12,473 nucleotides of DNA, from contig JBGPKK010000139.1 in assembly GCA_041485905.1 (NCBI GenBank), forward strand, positions 1 through 12,473, written 5' to 3'. This DNA is from JAHFUI01 sp041485905 (GTDB taxonomy: Bacteria; Acidobacteriota; Vicinamibacteria; Vicinamibacterales; CAVVIG01). The translations under genes were made by a program, and so were the position numbers. The notes below the pieces were generated by a model. It saw only the letters and a program-made list of their open reading frames with translations. It did not search any database and was not told the origin of the DNA. Within the stretch, counting starts at the first letter, position 1, and each line of letters starts with the position of its first letter. Shown piece by piece: positions 1-4,617 of this stretch.

Positions 1-312
1 GCCAGTGGGATCACGGTCGGTGGGGTCCTCTACACGAAAGCCAAGGCGATTGAGTGGCTCGGGAAGGTCGGCAAGGACAAGACCACGACGATGTTCAGCT
101 CGCTTGTTCCCGCCATGCTGAACGTGATAATCGGCAACGATGCGAGCTGCATCAGTGGCGCGATTACGGCGGGAAATAACTGGATGGCCGCCTACGGACC
201 CGTGGGCAACAACGTGCTGGCGTCGAGCGCCGCTTGGAAGATCGGCGAACCGACGCACATCACGCTGGACAGCTACAACAACGGGCTGCTCTGCGCGCCA
301 CATCGCCAGTAG
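1..312 (+). CDS. C-terminal part of an unrecognised protein (5' end outside window)
   Basis: The reading frame is open from base 1 and ends at TAG 310-312, giving about 103 residues. The N-terminus lies outside the window. The visible part begins ASGITVGGVLYTKAKAIEWL, is rich in Gly, Asn, Ser and Ala, contains two cysteines (in DASCI and GLLCAPHRQ), and ends in a short polar tail. I see no catalytic motif or membrane helix. The composition and the late Cys-containing tail resemble the ends of secreted or cell-surface proteins, but that is only an impression and I do not recognise the family. A strong hairpin at 321-351 follows closely, which supports this being the real end of a transcription unit. 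Confidence 0.6.
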   Translation, partial: ASGITVGGVLYTKAKAIEWLGKVGKDKTTTMFSSLVPAMLNVIIGNDASCISGAITAGNNWMAAYGPVGNNVLASSAAWKIGEPTHITLDSYNNGLLCAPHRQ

Positions 313-320
313 ACCATGGT

Positions 321-351
321 GCCCGATGGCCCTTTCCAAGGGTCATCGGGC
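321..351 (+). terminator. Hairpin terminator candidate after the first gene
   Basis: A 14-bp stem (321-334 pairing with 338-351) has one G-T wobble and a 3-base loop, TCC. It begins 9 bases after the stop codon at 312. There is no T-run after it on the plus strand (CTCCTACG follows), so it may act as a transcript-end stabiliser or a factor-assisted terminator rather than a classic intrinsic one. Confidence 0.55.
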
Positions 352-618
352 CTCCTACGTCTCGCGCTGATCCCTCTATCTGACCATGGTTGCCAGCGTG
401 CCGGGTTGCAGGACCGCTTTCATATATAGCGGATGGGCATCAAAAACGATCCTCTTGAAGGGGTTTCGTTACCGACAGGAACTCGCCTTCCAGAACCTCA
501 CGCATGTCGAGCTGAAGGGGGTGTGGTACCACCCTCGCGCTGGCCACCCAGCTGGCCAGCGCTCTTGGGATCAATCTCGTCCGCTCAGGCTTCCGAAGCC
601 TTTCGAGTGCCGGCTTGA
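352..618. other. Intergenic stretch with no convincing gene
   Basis: An 87-codon plus-strand frame (386-649) runs through here, but it has no ribosome binding site, resembles nothing I know, and runs 31 bases into the minus-strand gene ending at 619. I do not call it. The stretch contains a small palindrome (GTGGTACCAC, about 522-531) and a 7-bp inverted repeat, GCTGGCC...GGCCAGC (about 539-560). I see no promoter I would defend. It could hold decayed coding sequence. Confidence 0.4.
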
Positions 619-918
619 CTACTCCACGACCGTGAAAATCTCACGGTGACCGGACTCGACGAGCGGCAGGAGCTTCTGATAGTTCGCCTGCCAGTCCTTG
701 TCGCCCATGACCTTGGGCATCGTCGCCTCCAGGGCGGCAAGATTCGGCAGCGTCAATTCCAAGGTGATCGTATAAAACGCGCCTGTCATATCCGTCAGGA
801 GGCGCTGGGTAACGTCCACTCCAGCGCGCTTCTGAATGGCAATGCCTTCCTTCATGATGGCGAGCGCCTCGCGAGCCTTCCCGAACTTCAACTGGAACGT
901 GTTGCGAACGATGATCAT
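619..918 (-). CDS. Small dimeric alpha/beta-barrel-like protein, function unknown
   Basis: The product is 99 residues and starts at ATG 916-918, preceded by a strong ribosome binding site (GGGAGGAG, complement of 925-932) with 6-base spacing, so the start is secure. The sequence opens MIIVRNTFQLKFGKAREALA and later has GAFYTITLELTLPNLAALEA, followed by a helix around KDWQANYQKLLPLVESG. This beta-alpha-beta-beta-alpha-beta pattern of about 100 residues is typical of ferredoxin-like dimeric barrels such as the NIPSNAP, Dabb and ABM groups. The fold assignment is my inference from pattern, and no substrate can be read from it. It lies 37 bases downstream of the cupin gene on the same strand and may share its transcript. 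Confidence 0.75.
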   Translation of the reverse strand: MIIVRNTFQLKFGKAREALAIMKEGIAIQKRAGVDVTQRLLTDMTGAFYTITLELTLPNLAALEATMPKVMGDKDWQANYQKLLPLVESGHREIFTVVE

Positions 919-955
919 GAGCAGCTCCTCCCTGCAATATTGCCCGACTGCGGGA

Positions 956-1438
956 CTACTTTGCGGCGATCGGCTTCTGAGGGTTGTCTGCCGGGTTGAC
1001 GTAGGTCATCGCAAACGGACCCATCGCTGTCACCGAGACGATGGTTGCGCCCTTGGTGGCAGCGAAATGATGCATTTTGGCCGCAATGGTGCCCTTGTCG
1101 CCCACCTTCATCGGTTTGGCGCTTTTCACATCAAAGGTATCTCCCATCCCGACGAGGAATGTGCCCTTCTTGATTTGCACGGTTTCATCGGTTGGATGGA
1201 AGTGCGGAGAAATCTTGTAACCAGAAGGCATCGAGAGCTGGATGACGAACTCTCCCGTCTTGCCCGGGTCGCCGCTCACGACTGCCATCCGGGCACCCTT
1301 GGGAAACACGGGCGGAGCCGGACCCCATTTAAGCGTGGTCGACTTCGTTGTCTTCGATTTGGCTGTCGGAGCCCCTTGGGCCGACAAAAAAGAAGCACTC
1401 ACCAGGAGCAGTGCAACGAGCGAAACGGTGCGACGCAT
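956..1438 (-). CDS. Secreted cupin-domain protein
   Basis: The product is 160 residues. Residues 1-21 form a signal peptide (MRR, then a hydrophobic core LVALLLVSASFLSA, cleavage near AQG), so it is exported. The cupin motif 1 is textbook: H79-x-H81-x3-E85-x6-G92 inside SPHFHPTDETVQIKKG. A motif 2 histidine is likely H123 or H124 in KMHHFA. These residues would bind one metal ion in a small beta-barrel. Family members include dioxygenases, isomerases and sensors, so the reaction cannot be named. The start is ATG 1436-1438 with a good AAAGGAGGG site 3-11 bases upstream. A TACAAT box (complement of 1464-1469) about 25 bases upstream is a candidate -10, with no clear -35. The small gene at 619-918 follows 37 bases downstream. 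Confidence 0.85.
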   Translation of the reverse strand: MRRTVSLVALLLVSASFLSAQGAPTAKSKTTKSTTLKWGPAPPVFPKGARMAVVSGDPGKTGEFVIQLSMPSGYKISPHFHPTDETVQIKKGTFLVGMGDTFDVKSAKPMKVGDKGTIAAKMHHFAATKGATIVSVTAMGPFAMTYVNPADNPQKPIAAK

Positions 1439-1509
1439 ACGCCCTCCTTTAAAGGTTTGCCGAATTGTAGCTTATGCCGTCTCTCCTCCGTGTTCCATTC
1501 GCTGAAGCC

Positions 1510-2046
1510 TCACGCAGCGCGATCGTCCAGAATCTGCCGGCACACCCGTAGACACTCGCCGCAGACGTTCGACGACACGCCCGCGACGATCGGCCGTTCA
1601 GTGCCTTTTCGGAATCGGCCGCAGAACGAGCAGCGGGCTGCCGCGCCCTTCGCCATCACGAGAGGACCGCGACTGCTTGCGCCGGCAATCGCTTTCTCCG
1701 CCAGCGCGACGCACGCGTCGCAGATGTACACGTTGGGGCCGGCGATGAGCTTCGCGACCTCGCTCGGCGGACGCTCGCAGAACGTGCAGACGGCATCGCG
1801 CTTTACGGTGCGCGAGTGCCACACACGCTGCCACCAGCTGCCGCCGGCCCCCTTCACGATCTGCTGCACGCGCTGGTGGCTGATGCCGAGTGCCTGAGCG
1901 ATCTCCCGTAACGAGCCACCGCCCAGGTGCAGCCTGCGCACGACGCTGTGGTAGTCGGCCCGCGCCAGCAGCGCCTCGCGCTCGGCCGCCGCGAATCGCT
2001 CGCCCTCGGCCTGGGCTTTCTTCAGCAACTGTTCGTCGATCGTCAT
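1510..2046 (-). CDS. HTH regulator fused to two ClpX-type C4 zinc fingers
   Basis: The product is 178 residues. Residues 1-40 are a charged helical segment. Residues 45-67 (SLREIAQALGISHQRVQQIV) form a helix-turn-helix of the sigma-70 region 4 / Trp-repressor-like sort. Two ClpX-type zinc-binding modules follow: C87-x2-C90...C109-x2-C112 and C139-x2-C142...C162-x2-C165, each with the family's spacing and hydrophobic pattern. In ClpX this module dimerises and docks adaptors and substrates. Here there is no AAA+ domain, so this is not ClpX. I infer a DNA-binding protein whose zinc modules dimerise it or recruit partners. It is divergent from phzF, and two palindromes lie in its promoter region, suggesting autoregulation. 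The ATG at 2044-2046 has no clear ribosome binding site. Confidence 0.85.
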   Translation of the reverse strand: MTIDEQLLKKAQAEGERFAAAEREALLARADYHSVVRRLHLGGGSLREIAQALGISHQRVQQIVKGAGGSWWQRVWHSRTVKRDAVCTFCERPPSEVAKLIAGPNVYICDACVALAEKAIAGASSRGPLVMAKGAAARCSFCGRFRKGTERPIVAGVSSNVCGECLRVCRQILDDRAA

Positions 2047-2055
2047 GTGAGCTGC

Positions 2056-2074
2056 TGTCTACATGATATAGACA
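2056..2074. promoter_or_regulatory. Operator-like palindrome 1
   Basis: TGTCTACATGATATAGACA is a 19-bp palindrome centred on 2065 with a single mismatched pair (2062/2068). It covers the proposed -10 of the minus-strand regulator promoter (2063-2068). It shares the half-site GTCTA/TAGAC with palindrome 2, whose centre is 23 bp away. Confidence 0.65.
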
Positions 2075-2091
2075 TTTACGTCTATTGCCAA
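2063..2091 (-). promoter_or_regulatory. Sigma-70-type promoter for the HTH/zinc-finger gene
   Basis: On the minus strand, TTGGCA (2091-2086), a 17-base spacer and TATCAT (2068-2063) each match the consensus in five of six positions. The predicted transcript would start near 2056, leaving a leader of about 10 bases before the ATG at 2046. The -35 lies in palindrome 2 and the -10 in palindrome 1, so a bound regulator would block it. Confidence 0.55.
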
Positions 2092-2096
2092 TAGAC
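2080..2096. promoter_or_regulatory. Operator-like palindrome 2
   Basis: GTCTATTGCCAATAGAC is a perfect 17-bp palindrome centred on 2088. Its core ATTGCCAAT supplies the -35 box of both divergent promoters: TTGCCA on plus, 2085-2090, and TTGGCA on minus, 2091-2086. A protein bound here would be placed to control both directions. Confidence 0.65.
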
Positions 2097-2113
2097 AATT
2101 ATGCAGATATCGT
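2085..2113 (+). promoter_or_regulatory. Promoter for phzF-like gene, leaderless type
   Basis: TTGCCA (2085-2090), a 17-base spacer and TATCGT (2108-2113) are followed by 6 bases and then the ATG at 2120. The transcript would begin at or next to the start codon, which fits the lack of any ribosome binding site there. Confidence 0.45.
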
Positions 2114-2119
2114 GACGGG

Positions 2120-2914
2120 ATGCCGCTCCCCATCGTCCAGGTCGACGCGTTCACCTCTGAGCCCTTCTCCGGCAACCCGGCGGCTGTGTGCGTGCTGCCG
2201 GAGCCCCGCGACGCCACGTGGATGCAGCACGTCGCGCGCGAGATGAATCTGTCGGAAACCGCCTTTCTCGTGGCGCGCGCAGACGGATTCGACCTCCGCT
2301 GGTTCTCGCCGGCCGTCGAAGTCGATTTATGCGGGCACGCCACGCTGGCGAGCGCGCACGTGCTGTGGGAGACGGGCCGCGTCGCCCGAACCGACTCCCT
2401 CCGCTTTCACACGAAGAGCGGGTTGCTGACGGCCGTCTGGCGGGATGATTGGATCGAGCTGGATTTTCCGGCCACGCCGGACGAACCTGTTGATGCGCCG
2501 GAGAGCCTTGCCGAGGCCCTGGGCGCCTCGCCGCTCTACGTCGGCAAGAGCCGCTTTGATTACCTCGTCGAGTTGGACGGAGAAGATGCCGTCCGCACCT
2601 TGAAACCGGATTTCGGCCGCCTTCGCACGATGCCTGCGCGGGGAGTCATCGTGACCAGTCGTGCTACAACTCCCGGCTGCGATTTCGTCTCGCGCTTCTT
2701 TGCGCCCGCGTTCGGCATCGACGAAGACCCGGCCACCGGCTCTTCCCACTGTTGCCTGGCCCCGTTTTGGAGTCGCCGCCTCAGCAAGGACCGGTTCGTC
2801 GCGCGGCAACTTTCGGCCAGGGGTGGCGTTCTGAAAGTGCAGCTCGCCGGAGACCGCGTGCGCCTCGCTGGACAGGCGGTGACAGTGATGCGCGGTGAGT
2901 TGCTGACCCGCTAA
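2120..2914 (+). CDS. PhzF-family isomerase/epimerase
   Basis: The 264 residues match the family length. The hallmarks are in order: VDAFTSEPFSGNPAAV at 8-23; the catalytic-type Glu46 in NLSETAFL (equivalent to Glu45 of PhzF); DLCGHATLA at 69-77 with the conserved Cys-Gly-His; and DEDPATGSSHC at 201-211, the second-half signature. The fold is two similar halves of the diaminopimelate-epimerase type with the active site between them. PhzF itself isomerises trans-2,3-dihydro-3-hydroxyanthranilate in phenazine synthesis. No other phenazine gene is present, so the substrate here is unknown, as for most members of the family. It is divergent from the HTH/zinc-finger regulator. Its TAA overlaps the stop of the convergent mocA-like gene. 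There is no ribosome binding site at ATG 2120, which agrees with the leaderless promoter proposed above. Confidence 0.92.
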   Translation: MPLPIVQVDAFTSEPFSGNPAAVCVLPEPRDATWMQHVAREMNLSETAFLVARADGFDLRWFSPAVEVDLCGHATLASAHVLWETGRVARTDSLRFHTKSGLLTAVWRDDWIELDFPATPDEPVDAPESLAEALGASPLYVGKSRFDYLVELDGEDAVRTLKPDFGRLRTMPARGVIVTSRATTPGCDFVSRFFAPAFGIDEDPATGSSHCCLAPFWSRRLSKDRFVARQLSARGGVLKVQLAGDRVRLAGQAVTVMRGELLTR

Positions 2915-3522
2915 CCCGTCCGGTCGCTGCCGGGTCCCAAGAGCCGCTCGTAATCACCGATCGTATCGACGTCGTGAAACGCACCTTCGTCGTCGACCTC
3001 GACATCACCTGCGGCCGAAGAGTGCGCGCGCACGATCGCTTTTGCTCCCACGGTCGGATCCGCGCGGCGGATCTCGTCGAACAGCGAACGGTCGATCAGA
3101 ACGGGATGGCCGTGCGAATCGCCGCGGACGGGACGGACGATCGGCGGGTGGACCTGTCGATATCGATCGACGACCGCTCGAACGGTGCCGGCAGTCACGA
3201 GCGGCACGTCGACCAGCGTGACAAGGGCCGCCGACACTCCCGGCCGATCGACGGCGTTGAGACCTTTCACGAGCGACGACAACTGGCCGCTCTCGTAGTC
3301 GGGATTCAGAACGAGCCGCGCAGCCGCGCCGGTCTCCGAAAACGCCGCGGCAATGGCGTCGGCGTCGTGGCCGACGACGACGACAACGTCCGGGACGCCT
3401 GCGTCGTAGAACGTCCGCACGATGCGCGACAGAAAGGTGTCGCCGCCTTCGAGCGGCAAGTTCGCCTTGGGACGCCCCATTCGCGTCGACTTGCCGGCGG
3501 CCAGCACGATGGCGGGAATCAT
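2911..3522 (-). CDS. mocA: MocA/MobA-like molybdenum cofactor nucleotidyltransferase
   Basis: From ATG 3520-3522 the product is 203 residues, MIPAIVLAAGKSTRMGRPKA..., giving the nucleotide-binding signature LAAGKSTRMG-x2-K at 7-19. A metal-binding Asp lies in VDVPLV (Asp105), and GHPVLI at 138-143 is the conserved MocA/MobA-type block. MocA transfers CMP to molybdopterin for xanthine-oxidase-type enzymes; MobA transfers GMP for formate-dehydrogenase-type enzymes. Sequence alone leaves the nucleotide uncertain, though the GHPVLI block leans to MocA. The frame extends 12 codons further to an ATG at 3558, but a TGCTACGAT extended -10 (3531-3539) lies 8 bases before the chosen ATG and supports a leaderless start there. 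The TAG stop interlocks with the TAA of phzF in CTAA at 2911-2914. Confidence 0.85.
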   Translation of the reverse strand: MIPAIVLAAGKSTRMGRPKANLPLEGGDTFLSRIVRTFYDAGVPDVVVVVGHDADAIAAAFSETGAAARLVLNPDYESGQLSSLVKGLNAVDRPGVSAALVTLVDVPLVTAGTVRAVVDRYRQVHPPIVRPVRGDSHGHPVLIDRSLFDEIRRADPTVGAKAIVRAHSSAAGDVEVDDEGAFHDVDTIGDYERLLGPGSDRTG

Positions 3523-3530
3523 GAGCGGCG

Positions 3531-3539
3531 ATCGTAGCA
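3531..3539 (-). promoter_or_regulatory. Extended -10 for mocA-like gene, leaderless type
   Basis: On the minus strand, TGCTACGAT is followed by 8 bases and the ATG at 3522. It is a TGn-extended -10 with no clear -35. It decides the start codon chosen for the gene. Confidence 0.4.
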
Positions 3540-3585
3540 GGATCGCGACGTTTTCCATTTGGCGTGGCGCGGGGCCCGTCTGAGT

Positions 3586-3591
3586 TAGAAT
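3586..3591 (+). promoter_or_regulatory. -10 box for zinc-ribbon gene, leaderless type
   Basis: TAGAAT is followed by CGCCGCG and the ATG at 3599. No ribosome binding site and no good -35 are visible. The spacer (CGCCGC...) is nearly the same as the one in front of the divergent mocA-like gene. Confidence 0.4.
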
Positions 3592-3598
3592 CGCCGCG

Positions 3599-3790
3599 AT
3601 GACCGACGTCGCCCTCCAAATCCGTTGTCAGCGGTGCGGCACTCAGATGGACATGCGCGATCCAGGGCTGGGGATGCCGTGGACGCCGGATCAATTCTGG
3701 GTCTGTCCGCGCTGCGGCCGGCATTTCTGGTCGACGTATCCTCCGCCGAACCGCGAAAAGGCGAAGCCGGCGTCGGAGCCGGGCTCATGA
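3599..3790 (+). CDS. Small zinc-ribbon protein
   Basis: The product is 63 residues with two Cys pairs, C10-x2-C13 (IRCQRCG) and C36-x2-C39 (WVCPRCGRHFW), the arrangement of a four-cysteine zinc ribbon. The tail (PPPNREKAKPASEPGS) is disordered. Such tiny ribbons usually bind nucleic acid or protein partners; no enzyme function is visible. The start follows a TAGAAT box by 7 bases. The stop TGA (3788-3790) overlaps the ATG at 3787 of the acidic frame, so the two appear translationally coupled, and the cold-shock gene lies downstream on the same strand. I do not recognise a named family. Confidence 0.75.
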   Translation: MTDVALQIRCQRCGTQMDMRDPGLGMPWTPDQFWVCPRCGRHFWSTYPPPNREKAKPASEPGS

Positions 3791-4377
3791 CACCTGAGAA
3801 AAAGGGGTCGGGTCTCTTTTCGCGGGTCCCGCGGGTCTTTACGACTCGTTTTCACCTTGACGACGACCTCGACGACGAGGAGGACGACGAGGACGACGAT
3901 CCGGACGACGAGGACGAGGATTCGCACGAGGACGACGACGACGATGAGGACGATGAAGACGAGGAAACGTGGCAGGTATCGGTCGTGACGCGAATTCCGC
4001 TAAAGGGTGCCTCTGGCTTGACTTCGGGGAATGATCTGCCTAGACTGGCCGGGATTTGCCAGCTCAACCAAAGCTGGAACGACTCGGCTGGACCGCGTCT
4101 CGACGGCTTTCTCGAAGGCGCCCGTAACCGGCTGAGTTCCCTTGGGGTTTCCCTGGGGGGTCGCAACGGAGGGCTTCGGGTATGCCGACCGGCACAATCG
4201 CACGTCTCCTCATCGACAAAGGATTCGGGTTCATTCGCGACGAGGGCGGCATCGAGCACTTTTTCCACCGCAGCTCGGTGCGCGGTGCGGTCTTTGAGCT
4301 CCTGCGCGAGGGACAGCGGGTCGAATTTACTCCCGAAGATTCACAAAAAGGACCGCGCGCGGGCGACGTCCGGCTGA
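3787..4377 (+). CDS. Asp/Glu-rich acidic protein (3' extent doubtful)
   Basis: ATG 3787 overlaps the zinc-ribbon stop in ATGA. Residues 1-24 are basic (MTPEKKGSGLFSRVPRVFTT...). Residues 25-60 are almost pure Asp/Glu (32 of 36). Residues from about 61 on start ETWQVSVVTRIPLKG and then look ordinary. The frame stays open to TGA 4375-4377 (196 residues), but its last 65 codons lie wholly inside the cold-shock gene in another frame, and bases 4018-4046 look like a promoter. I therefore think only about the first 70-75 codons are protein-like, and that the original end has been lost or fused. A basic start followed by a polyanionic tract suggests a nucleic-acid-mimic or chaperone-like linker protein, which is inference. 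The REP-like 22-mer at 3799-3820 forms part of its N-terminus. Confidence 0.4.
   Translation: MTPEKKGSGLFSRVPRVFTTRFHLDDDLDDEEDDEDDDPDDEDEDSHEDDDDDEDDEDEETWQVSVVTRIPLKGASGLTSGNDLPRLAGICQLNQSWNDSAGPRLDGFLEGARNRLSSLGVSLGGRNGGLRVCRPAQSHVSSSTKDSGSFATRAASSTFSTAARCAVRSLSSCARDSGSNLLPKIHKKDRARATSG
3799..3820 (+). repeat. REP-like element copy A (inside acidic ORF)
   Basis: AAAAAGGGGTCGGG followed by TCTCTTTT. The core AAAAAGGGGTCGGG recurs at 4586-4599 in copy B, with a similar T-rich right edge. Here it encodes residues 5-12 (KKGSGLFS) of the acidic frame. Confidence 0.45.
3859..3966 (+). repeat. Low-complexity GAC/GAG/GAT triplet tract
   Basis: Thirty-six codons, nearly all GAC, GAG, GAT or GAA, encode the acidic stretch. 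On the opposite strand the same bases read as poly-Ser or poly-Val, which explains long false frames there. Triplet tracts of this kind are prone to length change. Confidence 0.8.
4018..4046 (+). promoter_or_regulatory. Sigma-70-type promoter for the cold-shock gene
   Basis: TTGACT (4018-4023), a spacer of exactly 17 bases, and TAGACT (4041-4046). A transcript from about 4053 would carry a leader of about 129 bases before the ATG at 4182, the length range seen for cold-inducible csp leaders. The leader contains a CCAGCT...AGCTGG hairpin near its 5' end. Confidence 0.5.
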
Positions 4378-4388
4378 TCGAAAGCTAG
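4182..4388 (+). CDS. Cold-shock domain protein (CspA family)
   Basis: The 68 residues are the family's usual length. RNP1 is KGFGFIRD at 13-20 and RNP2 is HFFHRS at 26-31, the two single-strand nucleic-acid-binding strips of the five-stranded OB-fold. The start MPTGTIARLL matches the canonical first strand (M-x-x-G-T/x-V/I), although the usual Trp and the second Lys of the KWFN block are missing. Members act as RNA chaperones that melt mRNA structure or protect transcripts. GGAGGG at 4168-4173, 8 bases before the ATG, is a clear ribosome binding site. A promoter at 4018-4046 would give it a long structured leader. The heptamer array and selC follow on the same strand with no obvious terminator between. 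Confidence 0.9.
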   Translation: MPTGTIARLLIDKGFGFIRDEGGIEHFFHRSSVRGAVFELLREGQRVEFTPEDSQKGPRAGDVRLIES

Positions 4389-4400
4389 CGCAGTCTTCTG

Positions 4401-4484
4401 AGATTGCAGATTGGAGATTTCAGATTGGAATCTGCAAGCTGCAATCTGAAATCTGCAATCTTCCCTCTCCAATCTACAATCTCA
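4401..4484. repeat. Array of twelve 7-base repeats, four forward then eight inverted
   Basis: The bases divide exactly into twelve heptamers. The first four have the form AGATTnn (AGATTGC, AGATTGG, AGATTTC, AGATTGG). The next eight have the inverted form AATCTnn with two diverged units (AAGCTGC at 4436, CCTCTCC at 4464). The change of orientation at 4428/4429 makes a long imperfect hairpin: 4401-4427 can pair with 4442-4461 if 7 bases bulge out. The array fills most of the gap between the cold-shock stop (4388) and selC (4488). It is clearly built of short tandem repeats; its function is unknown. Confidence 0.85.
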
Positions 4485-4487
4485 CAC

Positions 4488-4584
4488 GGAAGCGAACGGG
4501 GCCCGGTGGCTCTCCCGGTCTTCAAAACCGGTCGCTCCCTGCTGACGCGGGGAGGCTCGGTTCGACTCCGAGGCGCTTCCGCCA
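4488..4584 (+). tRNA. selC: Selenocysteine tRNA, anticodon UCA
   Basis: The 97-base cloverleaf has the special features of bacterial tRNA-Sec. The D stem has 6 bp (4498-4503 with 4508-4513) and a 4-base loop, CGGT. The anticodon stem CCGGT/ACCGG holds the loop CTTCAAA with anticodon TCA at 4522-4524. A long variable arm has 8 bp (4535-4542 with 4547-4554). The T arm is CTCGG-TTCGACT-CCGAG. The acceptor is GGAAGCG/CGCTTCC with an A/G mismatch at the eighth pair, discriminator G4581 and encoded CCA. It reads UGA as selenocysteine together with SelA, SelB and SelD, none of which is in the window. No separate promoter is evident: the heptamer array ends 3 bases before it, so it may be made from the csp transcript. 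Confidence 0.93.
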
Positions 4585-4616
4585 AAAAAAGGGGTCGGGA
4601 GTCGTTTTCTTTTGGC
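4581..4616 (+). terminator. Hairpin after selC containing REP-like element copy B
   Basis: GCCAAAA (4581-4587) pairs with TTTTGGC (4610-4616), with further partial A/T pairs inside. The interior (4584-4613) is a second copy of the AAAAAGGGGTCGGG element seen at 3799-3820, here with the right edge AGTCGTTTTC. It lies between the tRNA 3' end and the convergent HAD gene stop (4618) and may end both transcripts. Confidence 0.45.
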
Positions 4617-4617
4617 T

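Noticed and set aside
386..649. 87-codon plus-strand ORF
   Set aside because: There is no ribosome binding site, no recognisable similarity, and it overlaps the end of the gene at 619-918.
836..1897. 353-codon plus-strand frame
   Set aside because: It is antisense to the cupin and HTH/zinc-finger genes, which carry real motifs and, for the cupin, a strong ribosome binding site.
2120..2914. Phenazine biosynthesis locus
   Set aside because: Only a PhzF-like protein is present. Most family members are not phenazine enzymes and no other phz gene is visible.
3691..4268. Minus-strand frames rich in Ser or Val
   Set aside because: They are reverse readings of the GAC/GAG triplet tract with no start signals or domains.
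4401..4484. CRISPR-like array
   Set aside because: The units are 7 bases with no spacers and change orientation; no cas gene is near.
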